Source: Flavobacterium azizsancarii (lineage in GTDB: Bacteria; Bacteroidota; Bacteroidia; Flavobacteriales; Flavobacteriaceae). From it: a DNA stretch of 64,000 nucleotides. Positions 35,617 to 44,321 of the stretch are shown here, one piece after another. The stretch lies in NCBI RefSeq assembly GCF_027980145.1, contig NZ_JAMZNK010000020.1, forward strand, positions 35,628 to 99,627. Reading direction: 5' to 3'. Made by a program: the position numbers and the translations under genes. Under the pieces are notes generated by a model, which ran no database searches, was not told where the DNA came from, and worked only from the letters and a program-made list of their open reading frames with translations. Positions within the stretch are counted from its first letter, which is position 1. Each line of letters begins with the position of its first letter.

Positions 35617-35775
35617 ATGAAAAAAAATGTATTAAGTTTTGGTACTCCAAAAGAATTGGAAGCTAATAGAATAGCTGAAATACAATCGCTTTCGTATTTA
35701 GAAAAATTAATGGCAATTATCGAAGTTTCTTATATGCTGAAAACGGCAAAAGTAATTCAATCTAAAAAACGATGA
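35617..35775 (+). CDS. 52-residue helical small protein, partner of the next ORF
   Basis: MKKNVLSFGTPKELEANRI starts a short, probably all-helical protein. Its stop TGA overlaps the start of the next ORF by four bases (ATGA at 35772-35775), so the two are translationally coupled. In Bacteroidota I recall similar short genes just before nucleotidyltransferase-like genes, with a shared FGTPKE-like start. It could be an antitoxin-like or accessory partner, but no activity is known. Confidence 0.55.
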   Translation: MKKNVLSFGTPKELEANRIAEIQSLSYLEKLMAIIEVSYMLKTAKVIQSKKR

Positions 35776-35972
35776 ATGAACAAATAGTAGCTATTTGGAA
35801 TAGTTTTTTGAAAACAAAGAAATATATAACTATTGGAAGATTTGCAGTAAATATATATGGTTATAATAGAAATACAGGTCATATTGATATTTACTTGGAA
35901 GATACTAACTTGGCAAGGCCAATAATAGAGCAGAATAATATACTTAAACTGATATTTTCAGAAATTGAATAA
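35772..35972 (+). CDS. Truncated nucleotidyltransferase-like ORF
   Basis: Only 66 residues. The segment GRFAVNIYGYNRNTGHIDIYLEDT resembles the catalytic start of MNT/AbiEii-like nucleotidyltransferases, where a GGFAVN-HG--R-T-DID-W pattern is usual. Here the second Gly is Arg and the first catalytic Asp is His, and the protein ends right after about 45 further residues. Intact relatives are two to three times longer. I read it as a decayed remnant, still in frame and coupled to the gene before it. The glycosyltransferase TTG start follows two bases after its stop. Confidence 0.5.
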   Translation: MNEQIVAIWNSFLKTKKYITIGRFAVNIYGYNRNTGHIDIYLEDTNLARPIIEQNNILKLIFSEIE

Positions 35973-35974
35973 AC

Positions 35975-37264
35975 TTGGAACAAAAAAAACTCTTAATTAT
36001 TACCTATTATTTCCCACCGGCAGGAGGACCTGGTGTACAGCGTTGGTTGAAATTTGTAAAGTATTTGCCTGAATTTGGTGTTCAGCCTATTGTTTATGTT
36101 CCTGAGAATCCAACTTACCCAATAGTCGATGAAGGTTTGGTGAGCCAGATCTCTGATAAAGTGATTGTTTTAAAGAACAAAATTTGGGAACCTTATCAAT
36201 TGGCTTCTGTTTTTTCTAAAAACAAAACCAAGAAAATTAGTTCCGGAATTTTTCCTCACAAGAAAAAGCAAACCTTTTTAGATAAAACATTTCTCTGGAT
36301 CAGGGGAAATCTTTTTATTCCGGATGCCCGTGTTTTTTGGGTAAAGCCTTCTGTGACTTATCTTGAAAAGTACATTAAGGAGAATAATATCGATACGATT
36401 GTAACTTCCGGGCCACCACATAGTTTGCATTTAATAGGTTTAGAACTCAAAGAAAAATTAAATGTAAAATGGTTTGCAGATTTTCGCGATCCATGGACAA
36501 CGATTGGATACCATAAAGCATTGCGATTATCAGCTTATGCTGCAAAAAAGCACAAAACTCTTGAGAGTAAAGTACTAAATACTGCAGATACCATTATTGT
36601 AACCAGTAAAACTACAAAAACCGAGTTTCAGGCGATTACCAATAAACCTATTTCGGTTATTACAAATGGTTATGATATCGAAAATGTAGAGAAACAAACT
36701 CTCGATACAAAATTTACTTTAGCACATATTGGATCATTTTTATCAGATAGAAACCCTGAATTTTTATGGGAATGTCTGGTAGAATTACTTCGGGAAATAG
36801 AAAGCTTTAAATCACATTTAGAAATTAAATTGATTGGGGCGGTAAGTCAGGAAGTTCTTGATTCGATTGCAGAATTTCAGTTAAATGACTATTTGAATCT
36901 TCTGGGATATGTTTCGCATCACGAAGCAATTGCACATCAAAAAAAATCTCAGGTTTTACTTTTAATAGAGATTAATTCTGAAGATACTAAAAGTATAATT
37001 CCCGGTAAATTGTTTGAATATATGGTGTCAAACCGTCCAATAATTGCCATTGGGCCAAAGGGTTCTGATTTTGCCGACATTATTACAGATACAAATACGG
37101 GAGTATTTTTTGATTATTCTGAAAAAGCGAAATTAAAAAGTGTAATTTTGGACTTTTATAATCAATTTTTGGAGGGGAAATTACAAGCCAATGGTGTTGG
37201 TTTACAACAATATTCAAGAAAAAACCTGACCAAACAATTGGCACAATTGATTAACGAATCTTAA
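35975..37264 (+). CDS. Glycosyltransferase family 4-like protein
   Basis: A 429-residue GT-B protein. An N-terminal glycine-rich loop (YYFPPAGGPGVQRWLKFVKYLPEFG) is typical of GT4-like enzymes of Bacteroidota. The C-terminal half has HIGSFLSDRNPEFLWECL, LNLLGYVSHHEAIAHQKKS and the EXE-like region IIPGKLFEYMVSNRPIIAIGPKGSDFADII. It starts with a TTG (35975), since no ATG lies near the conserved N-terminus. With the flippase next to it, it likely builds a cell-surface polysaccharide; donor and acceptor are unknown. Confidence 0.88.
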   Translation: MEQKKLLIITYYFPPAGGPGVQRWLKFVKYLPEFGVQPIVYVPENPTYPIVDEGLVSQISDKVIVLKNKIWEPYQLASVFSKNKTKKISSGIFPHKKKQTFLDKTFLWIRGNLFIPDARVFWVKPSVTYLEKYIKENNIDTIVTSGPPHSLHLIGLELKEKLNVKWFADFRDPWTTIGYHKALRLSAYAAKKHKTLESKVLNTADTIIVTSKTTKTEFQAITNKPISVITNGYDIENVEKQTLDTKFTLAHIGSFLSDRNPEFLWECLVELLREIESFKSHLEIKLIGAVSQEVLDSIAEFQLNDYLNLLGYVSHHEAIAHQKKSQVLLLIEINSEDTKSIIPGKLFEYMVSNRPIIAIGPKGSDFADIITDTNTGVFFDYSEKAKLKSVILDFYNQFLEGKLQANGVGLQQYSRKNLTKQLAQLINES

Positions 37265-37324
37265 GATTGCAATAATCTGAAATCAAACCCGATAGCTATC
37301 GGTACTAAAATCTAAAATCCAAAA

Positions 37325-38794
37325 ATGGGTATTGTTTTAAATCAGTCTTTCAAAAATACAATTATTACATATATAGGTTTCGCTATTGGGGCTGTTAATA
37401 CACTTTACCTGTACCCAATTTATCTGGGAGCAACATATTATGCATTGACAAACTATATTTTGTCTGCTGCAAATGTTATTATGCCATTGTTTGCTATTGG
37501 AATGCAAAATACATTAGTCAAATTTTATTCCCAGTATAAAACCGAAGAAGAAAGAGAGCAGTTTTTGTCTTTTACAGCCTTGTTTCCTATCCTGATGTGT
37601 ATTCCGTTAGGGATTATCGGGATTTTCTTTTTTGATGATATTACAGCCTTTGTAACCAAGAAAAATCCTGTTGTAAAAGAGTTTATGTTCTTAATTCCAT
37701 TTATTGGAATCTGTATGGCCTATTTTGAGATTTTCTATGCCTGGGCAAGAGTTCATATGCATTCTGTTTTTGGAAATTTTATAAAGGAAGTAGGTTTGCG
37801 TTTGGTTTCTACTATCGCTTTGGTAGGATTATATTTTAATTGGATGAGCCTAGTTCAGTTTGTGTATTTTACGGCAGCTATTTATTTTGTAGCATTTTTG
37901 ATTACGATGTTTTATGCCTTTTATATCAAAAAGCCTAAGTTTCAAATCAGTATTCCTGTGAATGTAAAAAGTGTAATGGAATATACTTTTTTTATAATTC
38001 TCTCAGGAAGTGTAGCCAATTTACTTTTAGATGGTGATAAGCTGATCCTGAATCAATATATGAAGATTGAGAATATTGCTTATTATTCAGTAGCTACGTA
38101 TATTGCTTTAGTTATTTCGGTTCCAAGTCGTGCGATGCATCAGATTGTATATCCAATTACCGCCAGATTAATGCACGAAAACAAACATGATGAACTAAAT
38201 AGTTTGTATAAAAAAACCTCAATAAATCTTCAGATTGTGGGAGGATTTGTAATGTTGTGTATTTTTGTTAATATCGATCAGCTGTACGAAATTGTTCCCG
38301 AAGATTACAGAGGCGGTATTCCTGTAGTTTTTATGATTGGTTTATCAAAGTATTTTGATCTTATCTTAGGTAATAATAATGCGATCATCTTCAATACAAA
38401 ATACTATCGTACGGTATTGTTTTTGGGATTGGCTTTAGTTGTTGCGACCTTTGTTTTAAATATAATTTTCATACCAATTATGGGTATTATAGGATCTGCA
38501 TTTGCGACATTATTGTCCATAACCCTATACAGTTTAGCCAAGCTGCTGTTTGTGGTTAAGAAGCTTGACTTATATCCGTTTACAAAGCAAAATCTCCATT
38601 CACTAGCCGTTACAGGCGCTTTGTTTTTGATGTTTTATTTTTGGGAGTTTCCTGTTTATCCATTAATTGGAATTGCCTTAAAATCAGTTTTAGTAACGAT
38701 TTTATATGTTTACCTGAATTACAAGTTTAATATCTCTCCTGATATTAATAAAGTGATCGATATGCTTTTTCGAAAAATAGGAATTAAAATTTAG
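37325..38794 (+). CDS. Polysaccharide flippase (Wzx/MATE-like)
   Basis: A 489-residue protein with 12-14 membrane helices and little soluble sequence, of the polysaccharide biosynthesis/MOP exporter family. Seen: GIGMQNTLVKFYSQYK in the first loops and a late NNAIIFNTKYYRTVLFLGLALVV. It probably flips lipid-linked oligosaccharides across the inner membrane, together with the glycosyltransferase encoded 60 bases upstream. Confidence 0.88.
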   Translation: MGIVLNQSFKNTIITYIGFAIGAVNTLYLYPIYLGATYYALTNYILSAANVIMPLFAIGMQNTLVKFYSQYKTEEEREQFLSFTALFPILMCIPLGIIGIFFFDDITAFVTKKNPVVKEFMFLIPFIGICMAYFEIFYAWARVHMHSVFGNFIKEVGLRLVSTIALVGLYFNWMSLVQFVYFTAAIYFVAFLITMFYAFYIKKPKFQISIPVNVKSVMEYTFFIILSGSVANLLLDGDKLILNQYMKIENIAYYSVATYIALVISVPSRAMHQIVYPITARLMHENKHDELNSLYKKTSINLQIVGGFVMLCIFVNIDQLYEIVPEDYRGGIPVVFMIGLSKYFDLILGNNNAIIFNTKYYRTVLFLGLALVVATFVLNIIFIPIMGIIGSAFATLLSITLYSLAKLLFVVKKLDLYPFTKQNLHSLAVTGALFLMFYFWEFPVYPLIGIALKSVLVTILYVYLNYKFNISPDINKVIDMLFRKIGIKI

Positions 38795-38887
38795 TACGAT
38801 TTTATTGGGAAAAGCAAAGTAATTTAGATTTGGACCTATTTTGTTTTTATATTTGTTGCAAGGATAATCAATTAATTGCCGGCAGAT

Positions 38888-40540
38888 ATGAAAAAGAAAA
38901 TACTTTGTTTTTTAGTGTTCTTCATTACTTTGTTTTCTACATTGGTTTTTGCCCAAAAAGATAGTATACAAACATCAAAAACGGCGATTCCTGAATTAAA
39001 GCAAAAAAAATATCCTGTTGCTCCTTTTAAAGACACACTTTTTTATGTCTACAATAAAGTAGGTTCTTTCTCTGCCGAAAGCAGGGCAAATGCTATTACC
39101 GAAAAAATCAGAAAACTTTACGAAGATTCTTTTTTTCAGGAAGATTCTATTTCAGTCGTGCCTTCAGACATATCTCAGGATATTATGTATAAGAACGATT
39201 TTGTGATCATGTCTATTTTAGATATCGATGCAATGGCCGAAAATCAAACAGCCGCTTATATCGCCAAACGAAATTTAGGTTTGATTAAAAAAGCAATCAT
39301 TTATCAAAATGAAAACTATTCAATGCTTCCTAAAAGGTTAGGATATACAGCTTTGTTAATTTTAATTATAGGTATAGTTTTGTATTTTGTAGGCAAAGCT
39401 TTTAATCGCATAAAGCTACATATCCTAAAAAACAGCGATAAATATTTTAAAGGATTTACCTATAATAATATAAAAATCCTGTCACCGCAAAAGCAGCAAT
39501 TTCTTTTAATGCGTTTGTACAGCTTTGTAAAAGGTATTACGCTCATTTTAATTGTTTATTTGTCATTGCCTATACTGTTTAGTATTTTTCCGGCTACAGA
39601 AGCTTATACAACAACTTTATTGCGATGGATCCTTACTCCTGCAAAATTAGCTGTGATGGGATTTGTCGATTTCCTGCCAAGTTTGGTTACAATCGTAGTA
39701 ATCGTCTTTATTTTTAAATACACCATAAGAGTAATCCGATTCTTTTTTGATGAAATTAAAAAAGAAAATATAAAAATTGATGGCTTTTATAGTGACTGGG
39801 CAATGCCAACATTTAATATTATACGATTTCTATTGCTGGCTTTTATGGTCGTTATTATTTTTCCCTATTTGCCAGGATCAGATTCTCCAATTTTCAAAGG
39901 AGTTTCAGTGTTCGTAGGTATTTTATTCTCACTAGGTTCTTCTAATGCGATTGCAAATATGGTTGCAGGATTGGTGATTACTTATATGCGTCCGTTTAAG
40001 ATAGGAGATTTTATAAAAATAGGAGATGTAAGTGGTGAAGTTATCGAAAAAACAGCTTTGGTTACCCGTATCAGAACGCCAAAATTTGAAGATATTACTA
40101 TACCAAATGCTACGGTTTTGTCAAGTACATCTACAAATTATTCTTCGAATACAAAGCAGGTCAACAATGGTTTGCTAATTCATACCACAGTCTCAATAGG
40201 TTATGATGTACCCTGGGCAGCAATTCATAAAGCTTTGATAGAAGCTGCATTAAAAACAGAAATGATAGAGAAAACCCCACAGCCTTTTGTTTTGCAAACC
40301 AGTTTAGATGATTTTTACGTTTCGTACCAGATTAATGTTTATACCAAACAACCCACAAAACAGCCATTAATTTATTCGTCGCTTCATCAAAATATTCAGG
40401 ATTCGTTTAATGCTGCAGGAATCGAGATTATGTCGCCGCACTATAATGCAGTACGTGACGGAAACAATACTACTATTCCTGAAAATTATTTGAAAAAGGA
40501 TTATGAAGCGCCTTCTTTTAATATTAAAAAGAAAGACTAA
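38888..40540 (+). CDS. MscS-family mechanosensitive channel
   Basis: A 550-residue protein from the ATG at 38888 (MKKKILCFLVFF); an in-frame TTG 12 bases upstream is less likely. A signal peptide (to about residue 21, LVFAQ) precedes a periplasmic domain of about 130 residues. Several membrane helices follow, then the pore helix rich in Gly/Ala (GVSVFVGILFSLGSSNAIANMVAGLVITYMRPFKIGDFI, read in parts), and the cytoplasmic beta domain (VIEKTALVTRIRTP, ITIPNATVLSS). It should release solutes on osmotic downshift. Confidence 0.9.
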   Translation: MKKKILCFLVFFITLFSTLVFAQKDSIQTSKTAIPELKQKKYPVAPFKDTLFYVYNKVGSFSAESRANAITEKIRKLYEDSFFQEDSISVVPSDISQDIMYKNDFVIMSILDIDAMAENQTAAYIAKRNLGLIKKAIIYQNENYSMLPKRLGYTALLILIIGIVLYFVGKAFNRIKLHILKNSDKYFKGFTYNNIKILSPQKQQFLLMRLYSFVKGITLILIVYLSLPILFSIFPATEAYTTTLLRWILTPAKLAVMGFVDFLPSLVTIVVIVFIFKYTIRVIRFFFDEIKKENIKIDGFYSDWAMPTFNIIRFLLLAFMVVIIFPYLPGSDSPIFKGVSVFVGILFSLGSSNAIANMVAGLVITYMRPFKIGDFIKIGDVSGEVIEKTALVTRIRTPKFEDITIPNATVLSSTSTNYSSNTKQVNNGLLIHTTVSIGYDVPWAAIHKALIEAALKTEMIEKTPQPFVLQTSLDDFYVSYQINVYTKQPTKQPLIYSSLHQNIQDSFNAAGIEIMSPHYNAVRDGNNTTIPENYLKKDYEAPSFNIKKKD

Positions 40541-40773
40541 AATATCGATAATCTGATAAAACTTAAAAAAATTAACAGTGGTTTGTTTTGCAGTTAATTT
40601 TATAAAATATAATTTTATGTGAGAATTTGGCAACACTTCGCTTTTTGAGATAAAAAATATCTGACTTAAGGCAATAAAAGTGAGGGTTGTGCTGTTTTTA
40701 GGATTGTAACAATTGTTACAAAATTAAAATATACAAAGTAATTGTAGTAGTATTTGGATTAATTTATTAATGA

Positions 40774-41079
40774 ATGATTATGAAAAAGAATGAACTCAGT
40801 CAGGAGCAAAGCTTACAAGTATTTTCTAATATGATATCAAACAAAGTTCATAATGGATTTACATTAGAAGAGAGAAATGACGAATTTCTTTTTGCAGTTC
40901 TTTCCAAAGGCGGAAAAGTGGTAAATCATGGTTTGAATTTCATTATTTTTTGCCTGACTTTAGGATTGTGGTCATTTGCATGGCTTTATCTAACCATTGA
41001 GGCCTCAAAGCAAAAAAAAGTATTAGTTGCCATTGATGAAGATGGATTTCCCTTTGAGGAAAGATGTTTAGTAGCTTAA
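40774..41079 (+). CDS. Small membrane-hairpin protein, unknown
   Basis: A 101-residue ORF. A hydrophilic N-terminal half with a short conserved-looking repeat-free region is followed by one or two membrane helices (about residues 54-75, NHGLNFIIFCLTLGLWSFAWLYL) and a short tail. An ATG two codons inside (40780, MKKNELS) is an alternative start. No family is recognised. It is followed by a strong terminator. Confidence 0.55.
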   Translation: MIMKKNELSQEQSLQVFSNMISNKVHNGFTLEERNDEFLFAVLSKGGKVVNHGLNFIIFCLTLGLWSFAWLYLTIEASKQKKVLVAIDEDGFPFEERCLVA

Positions 41080-41102
41080 CGATTTAAATTTTTAAAACAG
41101 AA

Positions 41103-41144
41103 AAGCCATAAATTACAGTAAATAATTATTGTAATTTATGGCTT
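41103..41144. terminator. Rho-independent terminator
   Basis: AAGCCATAAATTACA (41103-41117) pairs perfectly with 41130-41144 around 12 bases. It lies between convergent genes. A degenerate CCGGCTAAGCGAAGTCGAAGC-like Bacteroidota repeat starts about 20 bases later. Confidence 0.75.
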
Positions 41145-41329
41145 AATTATTTTTATTTGTCTGTCCGGCTAAGCGAAGTCGAAGCTTTACGTGATGCCCT
41201 TCGACCACTTTGCGGTAAATGTTATTTTATATTATTTTTTTTAGAATAAAATTATACCTCAGGGTAATAGTATCACAGTAAGTTCAGTCTGAAAAACTTA
41301 GAACAACCTTAGAGACTTAGTAGCTTTTT

Positions 41330-44125
41330 TTACAATTTATCTTTCAAATAAATCCCTGTAATTGATTTTTTCTCTTTTACAATATCTTCCGGCGTTCCCA
41401 CGGCTAATAAATGCCCACCGTTTTCTCCACCTTCAGGACCTAAATCAATAATCCAATCTGCACATTTTATCAGGTCAAGATTGTGTTCGATTACAATTAT
41501 CGAATGTCCCTTTTCTATCAAAGCATCAAAAGAAGCTAATAGTTTTTTGATGTCATGAAAGTGTAAACCTGTTGTAGGTTCATCAAATACAAATAAAGCT
41601 TTGTCTTTCGTGGCGCCTTTTACTAAAAACGAGGCTAATTTGATACGTTGTGCTTCACCACCGGAAAGTGTCGATGAAGATTGTCCTAATTGTACATAAC
41701 CCAAACCTACATCCTGAAGCGGCTGTAATTTTTGAGTAATTTTTGTTTGTTTGTTTTTATTAAAAAAAGCAATTGCATCATCGATAGTCATAGTTAGAAT
41801 ATCGTTGATATTTTTATTGTCAAAAGTAATCTCTAAAACTTCTTTTTTGAATCGTTTTCCTCCACAAGTTTCACAAGGCAATGATACATCGGCCATAAAG
41901 ACCATTTCGACATTTATAGAGCCTTCTCCTTTACAAGTTTCACAACGGCCTCCATCAACATTAAAAGAGAAGTGTTTCGCCTGATATCCTCTTATTTTTG
42001 ATAATTTTTCTTTGGCATACAGATCACGAATTTCATCGTAAGCCTTGATATAAGTTACCGGATTTGATCTTGAACTTCTTCCAATTGGGTTTTGATCAAC
42101 ATATTCGATATGTTTGATCTGCGAAAAAGAACCTTTTATTTCGCTAAACTGACCTGCTTTTTCAGATGCATTTTCCAGCTTTTTCTGCATCGCCGGAAAT
42201 AGGATTTTCTTAATCAATGTACTTTTCCCACTTCCCGAAACTCCCGTAATTACAGTTAAAACGTCTAAAGGAAACGTAACATTAATATTTTTTAAGTTAT
42301 TTTCTCTGGCACCAACAATATCAATATGATTTTTGAATTTTCGTCTCTTTTTAGGAACTGAAATTTCTAAATCGCCATTGAGGTATTTTGCTGTTAATGA
42401 ATCTGATTTTAATATTTCTTCATAAGTTCCCTGAGCGACTAAATGACCACCAAAAGTTCCTGCTTCAGGACCAATATCTATAATCATATCAGCAGCTTTC
42501 ATGATATCTTCATCATGCTCAACAACAATCACTGTATTTCCTAAATCACGAAGCGAAAGCAAAACCTTAATTAATCGCTCTGAATCTTTTGGGTGCAAAC
42601 CAATACTTGGCTCATCGAGAATATACATAGAACCCACCAAACTGCTTCCTAATGATGTAGCAAGGTTAATACGTTGCGATTCTCCTCCGGAAAGGGTTGC
42701 CGAATTTCGATTTAAAGTAAGGTAATCCAGACCAACTTCTGTCAGGAAAGACAAACGATTATTGATTTCGACCATTAAACGTTTGGCAATTTGCTGTTCG
42801 TAAACATTAAGATCGATGTTTTTGAAAAAAGTAACCAAATGTTTAATCGGTAAATCAACTAAATCAGAAACCGTTTTACCATTTATTTTTACGTACGAAG
42901 CCTCTTCACGTAAACGTTTTCCGCGACAAGCGTGGCATTTTGTTTTTCCGCGATAACGGGACAGCATCACACGATTTTGAATCTTATAATTTTTTTCTTC
43001 CAGTTCTTTAAAGAAACCGTTCAGACCCTGAAAATAGCCATTCCCTTTCCATATTAAATCCTTTTGCTCTTCAGAAAGTTCAAAGTAAGGTTTATGAATA
43101 GGGAAATCAAATTTGTAAGCATGTTTGACCAATTCATCCTTGTACCAACTCATGCTGTCACCTCTCCACGGGTATATTGCATTTTCGAAAACAGATAAAG
43201 AAGTATTAGGAACAACCAAATCAGCATCAATACCAATAATATTTCCGTAACCTTCGCAAACTGGGCAAGCTCCGTAAGGATTATTAAAACTGAACAAATG
43301 AACATTTGGCTCCAGGAATGTGATTCCATCCAATTCAAAATTATTCGAATACGTAAATCTTTTATCTGAGTTTAACTCCTGTAGGTAGCAAATTCCTTTT
43401 CCTTCAAAAAAAGCAGTTTGTACAGCATCTGCCAATCGATTATAAAACTCTTCTTCGTCTTTGACAACAATCCTGTCAATGATTAGTAAAATATCTTTAT
43501 TGTCTAATTTGTGTAAATCTGTAGGCGTAAAATCATCCAGACGCACCATTTCGTTATTGACCAAAATACGGGCAAAACCTTGTTGCAGCAAAACTTTTAG
43601 TTTATCTTCTAATTGTCTTCCTTCTTCTAAATGAATAGGAGCAAGCAACATCCATTTGCTGTCTAATTCCAATGTTTTTACATCGGCAACAACATCAGTA
43701 ACCGTGTTTTTTTTAACTTCCAATCCTGAAATTGGCGAATAAGTACGTCCAATTCTTGCGAATAAAAGTTTAACGTAATCGTATATTTCAGTCGAAGTTC
43801 CAACAGTCGAACGTGCATTCGTTGTATTTACTTTTTGCTCAATGGCAATTGCAGGTGCAATACCTTTTATGTATTCTACTTTTGGTTTGTCTAAACGCCC
43901 TAAAAACTGACGCGCGTATGATGATAAACTTTCAACATAGCGGCGTTGTCCTTCGGCATACAAAGTGTCAAAAGCCAAACTTGATTTACCTGATCCTGAA
44001 AGACCTGTAATAACGACAAGTTTATTTCTTGGAATCGCAACATCTACATTTTTTAAATTATGTACCTGCGCTCCTTTAATTATAATATTATGTTTTGGGT
44101 CGAGTGTAGAAAGATCAATTTGCAT
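41330..44125 (-). CDS. uvrA: Excinuclease ABC subunit A (UvrA)
   Basis: A 931-residue UvrA from the ATG at 44125 (MQIDLSTLDPKHNII); the ATG at 44137 adds four residues. Two ABC ATPase modules are complete: Walker A GLSGSGKSSLAFDTLYAEGQRR and GVSGSGKSTLIKK, signatures LSGGESQRINLA and LSGGEAQRIKLA, Walker B MYILDEPSIGLHP and ALFVFDEPTTGLHF. Zinc-binding CxxC pairs are CPVCEGYG, CHACRGKR and CETCKGEG / CETCGGKR. Acts with UvrB and UvrC in nucleotide excision repair. Length equals the usual bacterial protein. Confidence 0.96.
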   Translation of the reverse strand: MQIDLSTLDPKHNIIIKGAQVHNLKNVDVAIPRNKLVVITGLSGSGKSSLAFDTLYAEGQRRYVESLSSYARQFLGRLDKPKVEYIKGIAPAIAIEQKVNTTNARSTVGTSTEIYDYVKLLFARIGRTYSPISGLEVKKNTVTDVVADVKTLELDSKWMLLAPIHLEEGRQLEDKLKVLLQQGFARILVNNEMVRLDDFTPTDLHKLDNKDILLIIDRIVVKDEEEFYNRLADAVQTAFFEGKGICYLQELNSDKRFTYSNNFELDGITFLEPNVHLFSFNNPYGACPVCEGYGNIIGIDADLVVPNTSLSVFENAIYPWRGDSMSWYKDELVKHAYKFDFPIHKPYFELSEEQKDLIWKGNGYFQGLNGFFKELEEKNYKIQNRVMLSRYRGKTKCHACRGKRLREEASYVKINGKTVSDLVDLPIKHLVTFFKNIDLNVYEQQIAKRLMVEINNRLSFLTEVGLDYLTLNRNSATLSGGESQRINLATSLGSSLVGSMYILDEPSIGLHPKDSERLIKVLLSLRDLGNTVIVVEHDEDIMKAADMIIDIGPEAGTFGGHLVAQGTYEEILKSDSLTAKYLNGDLEISVPKKRRKFKNHIDIVGARENNLKNINVTFPLDVLTVITGVSGSGKSTLIKKILFPAMQKKLENASEKAGQFSEIKGSFSQIKHIEYVDQNPIGRSSRSNPVTYIKAYDEIRDLYAKEKLSKIRGYQAKHFSFNVDGGRCETCKGEGSINVEMVFMADVSLPCETCGGKRFKKEVLEITFDNKNINDILTMTIDDAIAFFNKNKQTKITQKLQPLQDVGLGYVQLGQSSSTLSGGEAQRIKLASFLVKGATKDKALFVFDEPTTGLHFHDIKKLLASFDALIEKGHSIIVIEHNLDLIKCADWIIDLGPEGGENGGHLLAVGTPEDIVKEKKSITGIYLKDKL

Positions 44126-44321
44126 AAAAAAAGTCAATTTTTACAAAAGTAATCAATTTTGAATTGAGTTTTGTTAATGAGATTGTTACAAATTTTAACA
44201 GATTTACATTGAAGGAAAATGGTTTTAGGATTGATATTTTTTTTACTAAAAACTTGTTGGTTCATTATAAAATAAGCTATTTTAGAACTGTTTTTGTAAT
44301 AAATTAATACCACGGCTAAAA

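Noticed and set aside
41161..41220. Degenerate TGTCCGGCTAAGCGAAGTCGAAGC-type phrase
   Set aside because: It resembles a known kind of Bacteroidota intergenic repeat but has no second arm here and no clear boundary.
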